From contig NZ_CP060201.1 of the NCBI RefSeq assembly GCF_013407925.2, forward strand, positions 2,666,001 to 2,730,000: a DNA stretch of 64,000 bases. Direction: 5' to 3'. The notes under the pieces are model-generated. The model was not told the DNA's origin, searched no databases, and saw nothing but the letters and a program-made list of their open reading frames with translations. Position numbers and translations under genes: made by a program. The DNA comes from Pseudomonas protegens. GTDB taxonomy: Bacteria; Pseudomonadota; Gammaproteobacteria; Pseudomonadales; Pseudomonadaceae. Shown in pieces: positions 39,583 through 55,763 of the stretch. Position 1 is the first letter of the stretch. Each line of letters starts with the position of its first letter.

Positions 39583-41208
39583 ATGTCCCTGCGTACCCTG
39601 AATATCGCTCCGAGGGCATTCCTCGGCTTTGCCCTGATAGGTTGCTTGATGCTGTTTCTGGGGATCTTTGCCCTGAATCAGATGAGCAAGATCCGCGCAG
39701 CGACCGAACGCATCACCCAGGACACCATCCCCAGCATCAAGAGCGTCGACGACTTCACCCAACTGAGCCTGCGCCTGCGGGTCCAGGCCTATCGACTGCT
39801 GCTCAACCGCGACCCCGAGGAACAGCAAAAGACCCTGGACTCCATCCGCGAGCGCAACCAGAAGATCGATGAAACCCGTGCCCGCTACCAACAGCTCATC
39901 AGCAGCCCCGAGGAGCGCGCCGCTTACGACCAGTACATGGAGCTGCTGACCCACCACCGCCAACTGGAAGACCAGTTGATCGAGCTGTCGCACAACAACC
40001 AGCTCGAAAGCATGCAGCAGTTGCTCAACACCGAGCTGATGACCAGCGCGGAAAAGATCAACGGCCTCCTCAACCAACTGGTGGAGATCAACACCCAGTA
40101 CTCCAGCGCCGCCGACCAAGACGCGGCCGAGCAATACACCACCGCCTTCAATCTGGTGGTGACCCTGTTGGTACTGGCCAGCGCCCTGACCCTGCTGTTC
40201 GCCTGGCGACTGATCCGCAGCATTACCTTGCCGATCGCCAACGCCCTGCATGCCGCCGAAACCATCGCCGAAGGCGACCTGACCCAACCGATCACCGTGG
40301 ACGGCCGCGACGAAGCCGGCCGCCTGCTGCAGGCCATGCTCACCATGCAGGAAAAACTGCGCGACACCCTGCAACGCATTTCCGCCTCCGCCGGCCAGCT
40401 GGCCTCGGCGGCCGAGGAGCTCAACAGCGTCACCGACGAAAGCGCCCGTGGCCTGACCCAGCAGAACAATGAAATCGAACAGGCCGCCACCGCGGTCAAT
40501 GAAATGACCAGCGCCGTGGAAGAAGTGGCGCGCAATGCCGTCAGCACCTCCGAAGCCTCGCAGAACGCCACCCAGTCCGCCGGGGACGGACGCGACATGG
40601 TCCAGGAAACCGTCGCCGCCATCGAGCGCATGACCGGCGACGTGCAAAGCACCGCGAGCCTGATCGGCGATCTGGCCAACGAATCCCGGGACATCGGCAA
40701 GGTGCTGGACGTGATCCGCGGCCTGGCCGACCAGACCAACCTGCTGGCGCTCAATGCCGCCATCGAAGCCGCCCGCGCCGGCGAGGCCGGTCGCGGCTTT
40801 GCCGTGGTCGCCGACGAAGTGCGCGCCCTGGCCCACCGCACCCAGCAGTCCACCAGCGAAATCGAACGCATGATCGGCAGCATCCAGAGCGGCACCGAAC
40901 ACGCCGTGGACTCGATGCGCAACAGCACCGAGCGCGCCGAGTCGACCCTGACCATCGCCCGCAACGCCGGGCAGTCCCTGGACACCATCAACAGCGCCAT
41001 CAACGAAATCAACGAACGCAACCTGGTGATCGCCAGCGCCGCCGAAGAACAGGCCCAGGTGGCCCGGGAAGTGGACCGCAATCTGGTGAACATCCGCGAC
41101 CTGTCGGTGCAGTCCACCACCGGAGCCAACCAGACCCGCTCCGCCAGCAGTGAGTTGTCGATCCTGGCCGTGGACCTGAACAACCTGGTGACCCGGTTCC
41201 AGCTATAA
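39583..41208 (+). CDS. Methyl-accepting chemotaxis protein, tandem copy 1 (four-helix-bundle sensor)
   Basis: 541 residues. TM1 [21 protein letters not shown] (about 10-32), a periplasmic helical sensor of about 150 residues (33-188), TM2 [22 protein letters not shown], then the cytoplasmic domain with [52 protein letters not shown] precedes the ATG. Sensor length and helical composition suggest a 4HB-type ligand domain; ligand unknown. The signalling half is nearly identical to the downstream copy; the sensors are only about half identical by eye. Confidence 0.93.
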   Translation: MSLRTLNIAPRAFLGFALIGCLMLFLGIFALNQMSKIRAATERITQDTIPSIKSVDDFTQLSLRLRVQAYRLLLNRDPEEQQKTLDSIRERNQKIDETRARYQQLISSPEERAAYDQYMELLTHHRQLEDQLIELSHNNQLESMQQLLNTELMTSAEKINGLLNQLVEINTQYSSAADQDAAEQYTTAFNLVVTLLVLASALTLLFAWRLIRSITLPIANALHAAETIAEGDLTQPITVDGRDEAGRLLQAMLTMQEKLRDTLQRISASAGQLASAAEELNSVTDESARGLTQQNNEIEQAATAVNEMTSAVEEVARNAVSTSEASQNATQSAGDGRDMVQETVAAIERMTGDVQSTASLIGDLANESRDIGKVLDVIRGLADQTNLLALNAAIEAARAGEAGRGFAVVADEVRALAHRTQQSTSEIERMIGSIQSGTEHAVDSMRNSTERAESTLTIARNAGQSLDTINSAINEINERNLVIASAAEEQAQVAREVDRNLVNIRDLSVQSTTGANQTRSASSELSILAVDLNNLVTRFQL

Positions 41209-41318
41209 AAAGCCCTTCGCTCGGTTCCAAGGCTCTATTGCGGGCCTGGAGCCGATGCCGTCGGCCATTGGCGCTCCCGGCCAGGTGCGTAGCCAAAAGG
41301 CTAAATCCACGGCGTGGC

Positions 41319-41345
41319 TCAAGACTTTAGTCGTACGACCGATAA
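41319..41345 (+). promoter_or_regulatory. FliA (sigma-28) promoter for second tandem chemoreceptor
   Basis: TCAA at 41319-41322, 15 bp, then ACCGATAA at 41338-41345, a near-consensus flagellar sigma-28 promoter 55 bases before the ATG. Indicates co-regulation with flagella and chemotaxis genes. Confidence 0.7.
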
Positions 41346-41400
41346 GTCACGGTAGATCAGTCTCAAGCCCCGCACGGATGCGCCCTTTCTGGTACCCACC

Positions 41401-43026
41401 ATGTCCCTTCGTAATATGAATATCGCTCCGCGGGCCTTCCTCGGTTTTGCCATGATCGGCGGCTTGATGCTGATCCTGGGGGTGTTCGCCCTGAATCAGA
41501 TGAGCAAGATCCGCGGCGCCGCCGAGGACATCACCCTGAGCAGCGTGCCGAGCATCAAGAGCCTCGACGAGTTCACCCAGCTGACCCTGCGCCTGCGGGT
41601 GCTGTCCTACCGTTTGCTGGTCAACCGCGAGCCGGATGTGCAGCAAAAGACCGTGGAACTGCTGGAGATGCGCAACCAGCAGATCCGCACGGCCCAGGCG
41701 ACCTATGAAAAGCTGATCAGCAGCCCGGCGGAAAAAGCCGCCTACGACCAGTACGTACAGTTGCTGGGCCAGTACCGGCAGATCGAAGAGCGGATGAAGA
41801 GCCTTTCGCGCAGCAATCAGGTGGACGAGTTGCGCAACCTGCTCAACACCGACCTGCTGAACAACTCCGAGGCCATGAACACCGTGCTCAACCGCCTGCT
41901 GGAGATCAACACCCAGCAGACCCTGGACACCAACCAGCAAGCCGCCGAGCAGTACTCCTCGGCCTTCGCCCTGGTGGTGACCCTGCTGGTGCTGGCCACC
42001 GCCCTGACCCTGCTGTTCGCCTGGCTGCTGACCCGCAGCATCACCCTGCCGATCGCCAACGCCCTGAGCGCCGCCGAAGAGATCGCCGAAGGCAACCTGA
42101 CCCGGCCGATCCGGGTCGACGGCAACGACGAAGCCGGACGCCTGCTGCGCGCCATGGCCAAGATGCAGGAAAAACTGCGCGACACCCTGCAACGCATCTC
42201 CGGCTCCGCCACCCAGCTGGCCTCGGCGGCCGAAGAGCTCAACAGCGTCACCGAGGAAAGCGCTCGCGGCCTGACCCAGCAGAACAACGAGATCGAGCAA
42301 GCCGCCACCGCGGTCAATGAAATGACCAGCGCCGTGGAAGAAGTGGCGCGCAACGCCGTCAGCACCTCCGAAGCCTCGAAGAACGCCACCACCTCCGCCG
42401 GCGATGGTCGCGACCTGGTGCAGGAAACCGTGTCCGCCATCGAGCGCATGAGCTCGGACGTACAAAGCACCGCCAGCCTGATCGGCGACCTGGCCAACGA
42501 ATCCCGGGACATCGGCAAGGTACTGGACGTGATCCGCGGCCTGGCCGACCAGACCAACCTGCTGGCGCTCAATGCCGCCATTGAAGCCGCCCGCGCCGGC
42601 GAGGCCGGTCGCGGCTTTGCCGTGGTCGCCGACGAAGTGCGTGCCCTGGCCCACCGGACCCAGCAGTCCACCAGCGAAATCGAACGCATGATCGGCAGCA
42701 TCCAGAGCGGCACCGAACACGCCGTGGACTCGATGCGCAACAGCACCGAACGCGCCGAGTCGACCCTGAACATCGCTCGCGGCGCCGGCCTGTCCCTGGA
42801 CACCATCAACAGCGCCATCATCGAGATCAACGAACGCAACCTGGTGATCGCCAGCGCCGCCGAAGAACAGGCCCAGGTGGCCCGGGAAGTGGACCGCAAC
42901 CTGGTGAACATCCGCGACTTGTCGGTGCAGTCGGCCACCGGCGCCAACCAGACCAGTGCAGCCAGCAACGAGCTGTCGCGCCTGGCCGTGGACCTCAACG
43001 GCCTGGTGGCGCGCTTCAGCCTTTGA
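41401..43026 (+). CDS. Methyl-accepting chemotaxis protein, tandem copy 2 (four-helix-bundle sensor)
   Basis: 541 residues, the same length and layout as the preceding receptor. TM1 [20 protein letters not shown], helical periplasmic sensor (about 33-188), TM2 [24 protein letters not shown], and a signalling domain essentially the same as copy 1 from about residue 285 on. The sensor has diverged, e.g. [37 protein letters not shown]. It has its own near-consensus FliA promoter, so it is separately transcribed despite the duplication. Ligand unknown. Confidence 0.93.
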   Translation: MSLRNMNIAPRAFLGFAMIGGLMLILGVFALNQMSKIRGAAEDITLSSVPSIKSLDEFTQLTLRLRVLSYRLLVNREPDVQQKTVELLEMRNQQIRTAQATYEKLISSPAEKAAYDQYVQLLGQYRQIEERMKSLSRSNQVDELRNLLNTDLLNNSEAMNTVLNRLLEINTQQTLDTNQQAAEQYSSAFALVVTLLVLATALTLLFAWLLTRSITLPIANALSAAEEIAEGNLTRPIRVDGNDEAGRLLRAMAKMQEKLRDTLQRISGSATQLASAAEELNSVTEESARGLTQQNNEIEQAATAVNEMTSAVEEVARNAVSTSEASKNATTSAGDGRDLVQETVSAIERMSSDVQSTASLIGDLANESRDIGKVLDVIRGLADQTNLLALNAAIEAARAGEAGRGFAVVADEVRALAHRTQQSTSEIERMIGSIQSGTEHAVDSMRNSTERAESTLNIARGAGLSLDTINSAIIEINERNLVIASAAEEQAQVAREVDRNLVNIRDLSVQSATGANQTSAASNELSRLAVDLNGLVARFSL

Positions 43027-43100
43027 AACGCCGGGCCAGGCTCGGCAAAGCCCCGGCGCACAGCACTTGCGCCGGGTCGGCCGCGGTCATTGAAAGCTTT

Positions 43101-43131
43101 TTGACAGCGGCACATTTCAACAGGTTAGAAT
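43101..43131 (+). promoter_or_regulatory. Predicted sigma-70 promoter of nhaP2
   Basis: Perfect TTGACA at 43101-43106 and TAGAAT at 43126-43131 with a 19-bp spacer (18 if the -10 is read as TTAGAA). The start codon follows about 60 bases later. Confidence 0.5.
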
Positions 43132-43192
43132 CGCTGGCACGCAGACTGCATGGTCAGTTTGCGCCCGCCTTTTTCGCCCTGGAGTACTGCCT

Positions 43193-44935
<1,743 letters not shown>

Positions 44936-45000
44936 ACTGCGGAGCGCGTCGGACCTGGTCGCAACGCGCCCCCCCTTTCCTATTTGCTTGACCGACTTCT

Positions 45001-50033
<5,033 letters not shown>

Positions 50034-50041
50034 GGATGCAC

Positions 50042-50482
50042 ATGAACCTGTTCTTCACTCTGGTCACCCTGGCCCTGGGCGTCTTCAGCCTGGTGTCGGT
50101 CGTCATCTACCTGAGCCGCCGCGCCAAGTACCGGATGAACCTGCAGGACCTGCGCCTGCACGGTAAACCGCATCGCCGCATTACCCAGGCCGAACTGGAC
50201 GAACTGGCCAAACAGACCGCCAGCCTGCAACGTATCCAGGGCAGCGGCGGCATGTCCTACGAGCCGATCAGCGACAGCGTCTATCTGATCAGCGGTGGCA
50301 CCGCGAGCGACGGGCTGGAGCTGCAGGTCCAGTCGGTGAAACACATGTCGATCGCCGGTATTCCCGTGGAATTTCCCTTCCCGATGGAAAGCTTCCTGGC
50401 CGACAACAACCAGGCCGAAGTGGTGATCGCCAAGCAGTTCGCCGTGGTCATCGGCCTCAACGGGCATCGCCTGGCCCAATGA
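50042..50482 (+). CDS. Small membrane-anchored protein of unknown function
   Basis: 146 residues. One N-terminal membrane segment (LFFTLVTLALGVFSLVSVVIYL, about 3-24), a basic stretch RRAKYRMNLQDLRLHGKPHRR, then a soluble cytoplasmic domain of about 100 residues rich in beta-type segments. Two ATGs lie six bases apart (50036, 50042). AAGGA overlaps the first and is correctly spaced for the second, so I choose 50042. I do not recognise a named family. A similar small protein appears in this neighbourhood in other Pseudomonas (PA5024 position), which is from memory. Confidence 0.65.
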   Translation: MNLFFTLVTLALGVFSLVSVVIYLSRRAKYRMNLQDLRLHGKPHRRITQAELDELAKQTASLQRIQGSGGMSYEPISDSVYLISGGTASDGLELQVQSVKHMSIAGIPVEFPFPMESFLADNNQAEVVIAKQFAVVIGLNGHRLAQ

Positions 50483-50564
50483 CGCGCGGGCGGCCTGGCT
50501 GCCACCATCACCGCTCGCCCATGCCACGAGCCCTGCCACCATCATTGTCCTGCAAGAGTTCGCC

Positions 50565-51521
50565 ATGAAAACCCGCTACCTGCTGCTGTTGCCCCTGCTG
50601 CTGTCGCTGGCCGGGTGCAAGGAAGACTTCGCCGCCCTGCACTTCCAGGACTCGGTGCGCTCCGACCCCAAGGCCGGCCCGCAATACTCCGACCAGTTGG
50701 TGCACGAGGCGTACAAACAGAGCATTTACGCCGCGCTCGGCGCCCAGGGCCTGGACCCGGACGCCATCGCCCTGGAACGCGACAAGGAGGACGACAAAGT
50801 GATTCACCTGCGCCTGGTGGACTACTCCCTGAGCCCGGAACAACGGGGCCAACTCAAGGCCGTCTTCGAGCAGGTCACCCGTGCGCGCCAGGCCAGCTCG
50901 ATGAACCTGCATCTGGAGCTGGATAACACCAAGGCCAGCGTTACCCCGCCCGGCCCCAGCGGCCTGCCGGACAGCATCGACGCCACCCTTGAGTTCGACC
51001 CGACGTTCGAGATGCTGCTGGACCGCAGCTACGAAGACAGCCTGCAGGCCATCGTCAACGCGAGGGAAATCGAAGGCCCGGTCAGCTGCAAGATCAACGC
51101 GCACCTGACCCTGCCCACGCCCTTGCAACTGATCGGCTACGAAGCCCTGGAACAGGACAACAGCGAGCGCGGCCTGATCTCCTTGCTGACCCGCGGCGGC
51201 AGCATCGCCAAGGTGCCGCTCAAGGTGCATTTCGATGACCCGGACCTGAGCCGGCACCTGCAACAGAAGACCATCCAGGCCTGGCCTTCCAGCTCGAAAA
51301 GCACCCGGCCCGCGCCGGTGCCCCTCGACGAATTCGCCATCGTCATCGGCTCCATCGGTGTCCAGACCCTGACCTCGGCCCTGCCCTTCGACACCCGCAA
51401 GGACGAGCTGCAGGAGCTGTGCAATCAGCAGATGCAGGCCCTCGGCCGGCCATTCACCTTTCACATGGGCCGCACCCTGGATCGCCTGGTCAGCGTCGAA
51501 CTGGCCTCGCCCAGCCGCTGA
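50565..51521 (+). CDS. Putative lipoprotein
   Basis: 318 residues with a lipoprotein signal: MKTRYLLLLPLLLSLAGC, lipobox LAGC with Cys18. The mature part has charged, repeat-free regions (e.g. LERDKEDDKVIHLRLVDYSLSPEQRGQLKAVFEQV) and no recognisable domain. After Cys the residues are Lys-Glu-Asp, without Asp at +2, so outer-membrane targeting is more likely than inner-membrane retention. Function unknown. It has its own 82-bp upstream gap after the preceding gene and is followed by trxC. Confidence 0.75.
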   Translation: MKTRYLLLLPLLLSLAGCKEDFAALHFQDSVRSDPKAGPQYSDQLVHEAYKQSIYAALGAQGLDPDAIALERDKEDDKVIHLRLVDYSLSPEQRGQLKAVFEQVTRARQASSMNLHLELDNTKASVTPPGPSGLPDSIDATLEFDPTFEMLLDRSYEDSLQAIVNAREIEGPVSCKINAHLTLPTPLQLIGYEALEQDNSERGLISLLTRGGSIAKVPLKVHFDDPDLSRHLQQKTIQAWPSSSKSTRPAPVPLDEFAIVIGSIGVQTLTSALPFDTRKDELQELCNQQMQALGRPFTFHMGRTLDRLVSVELASPSR

Positions 51522-51598
51522 ACCCAGGACGGGCATCAGCTTGATATTCACCCCGGGCGCCGCCATCTAAGGCGCTCAACCTATTTGCGGAGCCCATC

Positions 51599-52033
51599 AT
51601 GTCCGAGCCACTGCTGATCCCCTGCCCGCACTGCAACGGCCTCAATCGCATCCCCGGCGAACGCCTGGGCGATCACCCCAAGTGCGGACGCTGCAAGGCC
51701 GAGGTCTTGCTGAGCCAGCCTTTTGACTTGAAACAGGGCGACTACGCCAGCCAGATCAAGGGCGACCTGCCGTTGCTGGTGGACGTCTGGGCCGACTGGT
51801 GCGGACCGTGCAAATCCTTTGCGCCGATCTTCCAGCAGGCCGCCGCGCAGCTCAGTGGCAAGTGCCGGCTGGCCAAGCTCGACAGCGAAGCCAACCCGCA
51901 GTTGTCGGGGCAATTGGGCATTCGCTCGATTCCCAGCCTGATCCTGTTCAAGAACGGCCGGGAAGTGGCGCGGCAAAGCGGTGCCTTGCCTTTGCCACAA
52001 CTCTTGGGCTGGTTGCGCAGCCAGGGGATTTAA
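51599..52033 (+). CDS. trxC: Thioredoxin 2 (TrxC) with zinc-binding N-terminus
   Basis: Cytoplasmic disulfide reductase induced by oxidative stress in relatives. 144 residues. The N-terminal zinc ribbon has paired cysteines IPCPHCNGLNRIPGERLGDHPKCGRCKAE, and the thioredoxin fold has VDVWADWCGPCKSFAPIF (WCGPC active site) with a cis-Pro in IRSIPSLILFKNGREV. Both features define TrxC rather than TrxA. GCGGAG lies upstream of the ATG. Confidence 0.95.
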   Translation: MSEPLLIPCPHCNGLNRIPGERLGDHPKCGRCKAEVLLSQPFDLKQGDYASQIKGDLPLLVDVWADWCGPCKSFAPIFQQAAAQLSGKCRLAKLDSEANPQLSGQLGIRSIPSLILFKNGREVARQSGALPLPQLLGWLRSQGI

Positions 52034-52084
52034 CGCGACGCCATGGGCCGCAGGACGCGTCCTGCGCTCATGACGACCTGAGGC

Positions 52085-52855
52085 TCAGGCGTTTTCCAGC
52101 AGGTTGTGCAGGTCGACGAACTGCTGGGTCAGCTTGTGCCGTGGATCGAGATGGATCAGCGGCATGTTGGCCTGGTGCGACTCACGCATGCGCACCGAAC
52201 TGCCCAGGTACACCGGCAGCACCGGCAGGCCTTCGCTGATCAACTCGTCGAGCATCTGCTGCGGCAGGCTGGCCCGGGCCTGGAACTGATTGACCACGAT
52301 GCCCTCGACCTCCAGGCCCTCGTTGTGGTCTTCCTTCAACTCTTCGATCTCCGCCAGCAGGCCGTACAGCGCCTGACGGGAAAAACTGTCGCAGTCGAAA
52401 GGAATCAGCACGCGATCAGCGGCGATCAGCGCCGATACCGCGTAGAAATTCAGGGCCGGCGGGGTATCCAGGTAGATCCGGTCGTAATCCTCGGCCAGCT
52501 CGTCCAGCAGTTTGCGCAGCTTATTGATCTTGTGCTTGGCCTCAAGCTTGGGCTGCAGGTCCGCCAGCTCGGCAGTGGCGGTCACCACGTGCAGGTTGTC
52601 GAACGGCGTCTCGTAGATGTCGACGTGGTTCTTCTTCGAGAAGGGCCCGGAAGACAGGGTCTGCTTGAAGAAGTCGGCGATGCCCATGGGAATGTCCTCG
52701 CCGGTCAGGCCGGTGAGGTACTGGGTCGAGTTGGCCTGGGCATCCAGGTCCACCAGCAAGGTGCGATAGCCCTCGCTGGCGCTGACCGCCGCCAGGTTGC
52801 AGGCAATGCTGGATTTGCCGACGCCACCTTTCTGATTGAACACCACACGCCGCAT
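52085..52855 (-). CDS. ParA/MinD-family ATPase (PA5028-like)
   Basis: 256 residues. Deviant Walker [18 protein letters not shown], Walker A' [13 protein letters not shown] and Walker B-like [20 protein letters not shown] mark a ParA-type ATPase. No ParB gene or clear parS site is adjacent, so this is probably an orphan ParA that positions some cargo rather than the chromosomal partition ATPase. The start at 52855 has GGGAGG upstream; a start seven codons earlier is less likely. Divergent from the aryl polyene operon. Confidence 0.9.
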   Translation of the reverse strand: MRRVVFNQKGGVGKSSIACNLAAVSASEGYRTLLVDLDAQANSTQYLTGLTGEDIPMGIADFFKQTLSSGPFSKKNHVDIYETPFDNLHVVTATAELADLQPKLEAKHKINKLRKLLDELAEDYDRIYLDTPPALNFYAVSALIAADRVLIPFDCDSFSRQALYGLLAEIEELKEDHNEGLEVEGIVVNQFQARASLPQQMLDELISEGLPVLPVYLGSSVRMRESHQANMPLIHLDPRHKLTQQFVDLHNLLENA

Positions 52856-53077
52856 GTCTAGACCTCCCTGTATCAAAGAGCACCGAGTGTAGTAGGCCTG
52901 ATTGCCGCTTAGCTACCTCGACAGCGCAAGAGTTTGCGCAGTCCTGGCGCCACCGGTCAGACCGGAGCAAGGCATGGCCACGACAGGTTGTGCTCGGAGC
53001 GGTCGTCGATAGTGGCAAATAGACAGCTTTTAGCGGTGCAGATTCGACGTTTTTGCGACCAACAACCCAAGCAGCAT

Positions 53078-53106
53078 TTGCTACAAGCCAGTCGCACCGG
53101 GATAAT
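53078..53106 (+). promoter_or_regulatory. Predicted sigma-70 promoter of the aryl polyene operon
   Basis: TTGCTA at 53078-53083, exactly 17 bp, then GATAAT at 53101-53106. The first gene starts at 53200, giving a leader of roughly 90 nt. The rest of the 344-bp gap (52856-53199) shows no other element I can name. Confidence 0.55.
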
Positions 53107-53199
53107 GCGCGCCACTGACGCCTTCGCGTCACTCAGGTCAATCGCCAATCGAAGCGATACACCGCGTCAAGGAAGCCCGCAGGGGCGGGATGAAATCAA

Positions 53200-53919
53200 G
53201 TGATCAAGTTCAACATCGCTCAATGGCGTGCGTGGGCCCCTGGGCTCGAAAGCGTGGACGCCTGGCAGGCCTGGAGCCACCAGCCGACCCTGCCACAAAG
53301 CAGCGATGCGGCTCCCGATGTGTCCTTTCTGCCGGCCATGCAGCGCCGCCGTCTCAGCCGCCTGGCACGCATGGCCTTCAGCGTTGGCTGGCCCCTGGCC
53401 GAAGGCCTGGAGCAGTTGCCGCTGGTGTTCATCTCCCGGCATGGCGAAACCCCGCGGACCTTCGAAATCCTCAGCGACCTGGCCGCCGAGCAGCCGCTGT
53501 CACCGACCCAGTTCAGCCTGTCGGTGCACAACGCGGTGATCGGCCTGTGGTCGATCATGCGCGGCGAAACCAGTGAAATGACCGCCCTGGCCGCCGCCGG
53601 CGATGGCCTGGAACACGGCCTGCTGGAAGCCGCCACCCTGCTGGCCGACGGCGCGCCCCACGTGTTGCTGGTGATTACCGAGGAGCAGCCGCCCGAAGCC
53701 TATGCCAGCTGGATCGACGACGTGCCCTTTCCCTACGCCCTGGGCCTGTTGCTGACCCCAGGCGACGACTGGCAGCTGTCCCTGGGCAGCGACGACGGTC
53801 AAACCCCCAAAGCCCCGTGGCCCCACGCCCTGAACCTGCTGCGCGTGCTGCTCGGGGCACAGAACACTTGCCAACATGCCTGGATGAATCGTGTATGGAC
53901 CTGGCAACACAAGCACTGA
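53200..53919 (+). CDS. Beta-ketoacyl synthase-like chain-length factor (ApeC type)
   Basis: 239 residues. RRRLSRLARMAFSVGWPLAE, FISRHGETPRTFEILSDLAAEQPLSPTQFSLSVHNAVIGLWSIMRGE and ALAAAGDGLEHGLLEA match the N-terminal half of a ketosynthase with no catalytic Cys visible. This is the short chain-length-factor class found in aryl polyene clusters, thought to pair with an active ketosynthase. The start is GTG at 53200 (no better in-frame ATG). It is the first gene of the operon and overlaps the next by 25 bp. Confidence 0.82.
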   Translation: MIKFNIAQWRAWAPGLESVDAWQAWSHQPTLPQSSDAAPDVSFLPAMQRRRLSRLARMAFSVGWPLAEGLEQLPLVFISRHGETPRTFEILSDLAAEQPLSPTQFSLSVHNAVIGLWSIMRGETSEMTALAAAGDGLEHGLLEAATLLADGAPHVLLVITEEQPPEAYASWIDDVPFPYALGLLLTPGDDWQLSLGSDDGQTPKAPWPHALNLLRVLLGAQNTCQHAWMNRVWTWQHKH

Positions 53920-54716
53920 GCGCCAAGGGCCGCAATGCCTACCACTGGCGCCTGATCGCCACCGCTCTGAGCTTTGCGCTGTTCGGAATAGGTGGTTTGT
54001 GCCTGCGCCTGGTGATTTTCCCGTTGCTTGCCTGCCTGCCCGGCGATGCCCACCGCCACCGGCAGCGCGCGCGCAACACCGTGAGCCGGCTGTTCTGGCT
54101 GTTTATCCGCTTCATGGCCAGGAGCGGCGTGCTCACCTATGAGGTGCAGGGCGCCGAGCGGCTCGGGCGGCCGGGGCAAATGATCATCGCCAACCACCCG
54201 TCGCTGATCGACGTGGTGTTCCTCATCGGCCTGGTGCGCGACGCCAACTGCGTGGTCAAGCAAAGCCTGTGGAGCAACCCTTTCACCCGCGGCCCGGTGC
54301 GCGCCACCCAGTACATCAGCAACGACGGCAGCATGGACATGCTCGATGCGGCCTCCGGAGCACTGCAGGAAGGCCAGACCCTGATCGTCTTTCCCGAAGG
54401 CACCCGCACCCAGCCCGGCAGCGCCCCCGCCTTTCATCGGGGGGCTGCGGCCATCGCCTTGCGCGGTGCGAAAATCATCACCCCGGTGGTGATCCGGGTC
54501 AGCCCCACCACCCTGACCAAGGCCGAGCCCTGGTATCGCATCCCGCAGCGCCGCGTGCACTTCAGTTTCCACGTCGGTGCCGATATAGACCCACAGACCT
54601 TTGCAGCCCAAGGCCCGGCGCCCCAGGCTTCGCGCAAGCTCAATGAGCACTTGCACCACTATTTCATTAAGGAGCTCGCCAGAGATGAGCGATACACACC
54701 CGGACCTGATGCTTGA
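53895..54716 (+). CDS. Glycerol-phosphate-type acyltransferase (PlsC-like, ApeD type)
   Basis: 273 residues. An N-terminal membrane segment (ALSFALFGIGGLCLRLVIFPLLACL) is followed by an LPLAT domain with IANHPSLIDVVF (HX4D) and IVFPEGTRTQPG (FPEGTR). In aryl polyene clusters this acyltransferase is thought to help attach the finished polyene to a lipid or lipid-like anchor. It overlaps both neighbours (25 bp upstream, 32 bp downstream), indicating tight operon organisation. Specific acceptor unknown. Confidence 0.85.
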   Translation: MDLATQALSAKGRNAYHWRLIATALSFALFGIGGLCLRLVIFPLLACLPGDAHRHRQRARNTVSRLFWLFIRFMARSGVLTYEVQGAERLGRPGQMIIANHPSLIDVVFLIGLVRDANCVVKQSLWSNPFTRGPVRATQYISNDGSMDMLDAASGALQEGQTLIVFPEGTRTQPGSAPAFHRGAAAIALRGAKIITPVVIRVSPTTLTKAEPWYRIPQRRVHFSFHVGADIDPQTFAAQGPAPQASRKLNEHLHHYFIKELARDERYTPGPDA

Positions 54717-54957
54717 AATCAAACTGCTGATCATCGACGCCCTGGGCCTCGAAGACATCAGTGCCCAGGACATCGGCAACGATCAGACCCTGTTCGGCGA
54801 AGGCCTCGGCCTGGACTCGGTGGACGCCCTGGAACTGGGCCTGGCGATCCAGAAAAAGTACGGCATCAAGATCGATGCCGACGCCAAGGACACCCGCAAC
54901 CACTTCAGTAACGTGGCGAGCCTTGCGGCGTTCGTCACTGCAAAACAGGCAGCTTGA
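54685..54957 (+). CDS. Acyl carrier protein 1 (ApeE/F type)
   Basis: 90 residues. LFGEGLGLDSVDALELGLAIQKKYGIKI contains the phosphopantetheine-attachment Ser45 in DSVD. Start MSDTHPDLMLEIKLLI with AAGGAG about ten bases upstream, inside the end of the acyltransferase gene. One of two adjacent ACPs, a hallmark of aryl polyene clusters, where separate ACPs carry the starter or growing chain. Confidence 0.92.
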   Translation: MSDTHPDLMLEIKLLIIDALGLEDISAQDIGNDQTLFGEGLGLDSVDALELGLAIQKKYGIKIDADAKDTRNHFSNVASLAAFVTAKQAA

Positions 54958-54966
54958 GAACCGACC

Positions 54967-55221
54967 ATGCAAACCCGTGACGACATCTTCAACACCCTGC
55001 GCGATGCCCTGGTCGAACTCTTCGAGCTTGAGCCTGACAGCATCAGCCTGGACTCCAACCTCTACCAGGACCTGGAAATCGACAGCATCGACGCCGTCGA
55101 CCTGATCGACCACATCAAGCGTCAGACCGGCAAGAAAATCGCCGCCGAGGAATTCAAGTCGGTGCGCACCGTCAACGACGTGGTCGAGGCGGTCTACCGT
55201 CTGGTCCAGCCGGCCGCATGA
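54967..55221 (+). CDS. Acyl carrier protein 2 (ApeE/F type)
   Basis: 84 residues. LDSNLYQDLEIDSIDAVDLIDHIKRQTGKKI carries Ser40 in DSID. It differs clearly from the first ACP, suggesting separate partners rather than a redundant copy. Nine bases after ACP1; its end overlaps the next gene by 4 bp. Confidence 0.93.
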   Translation: MQTRDDIFNTLRDALVELFELEPDSISLDSNLYQDLEIDSIDAVDLIDHIKRQTGKKIAAEEFKSVRTVNDVVEAVYRLVQPAA

Positions 55222-55763
55222 GCCGGCTGATCGGCCTGGGCTTGTTGCTGGCCGGCCTGCTTTACCCCTTCGCGGTGTACTTCGGCATGGAGCACTTCGC
55301 TCCCTGGCAGTTCGGCCTGCTGCTGGGCGGCCTGTGGCTGGCCCGGGCGCTGACCGGCGAACGCCGCCCCGGCAGCCTGTGGATGGCCCTGGCGGCGATC
55401 GGCTTCTGCCTGCTGCTGGCCTGGTTCGACAACCCGGCGCTGCTGCGCTGGTACCCGGTGCTGATCAGCAGCTTCATGCTCGGCCTGTTCGGCCTGAGCC
55501 TGAAATATGGCCCCCCGGTGGCGGAACGCCTGGCGCGCCTTGGCGAGCCGGACCTGCCGGAAAAAGCCATACGTTATACCCGCCAGGTGACCATCGCCTG
55601 GAGCGTGTTTTTCCTCTGTAACGGCGTGCTCGCCGCGGCCCTGACCCTGTGGGCGCCGCTGAGCTGGTGGACGTTGTACAACGGCCTGATCGCCTATGGG
55701 CTGATGGGTCTGCTGTTTGCCATTGAATGGCTATTACGACAACGGGTAAGAGGCCGTAGATGA
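55218..55763 (+). CDS. COG4648-type membrane protein (ApeG type)
   Basis: 181 residues with about five hydrophobic segments (SRLIGLGLLLAGLLYPFAVYF, FGLLLGGLWLARAL, WMALAAIGFCLLLAWF, WYPVLISSFMLGLFGLSL, WSVFFLCNGVLAAALTLW plus a C-terminal one). This uncharacterised inner-membrane family occurs between the ACPs and the AMP-ligase in aryl polyene clusters. Coupled by 4-bp overlaps on both sides. Function unknown. Confidence 0.8.
   Translation: MSRLIGLGLLLAGLLYPFAVYFGMEHFAPWQFGLLLGGLWLARALTGERRPGSLWMALAAIGFCLLLAWFDNPALLRWYPVLISSFMLGLFGLSLKYGPPVAERLARLGEPDLPEKAIRYTRQVTIAWSVFFLCNGVLAAALTLWAPLSWWTLYNGLIAYGLMGLLFAIEWLLRQRVRGRR

Noticed and set aside
52085..52855. Chromosome partition parAB locus
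   Set aside because: No ParB gene or clear parS site is nearby; the protein is better described as an orphan ParA-family ATPase.
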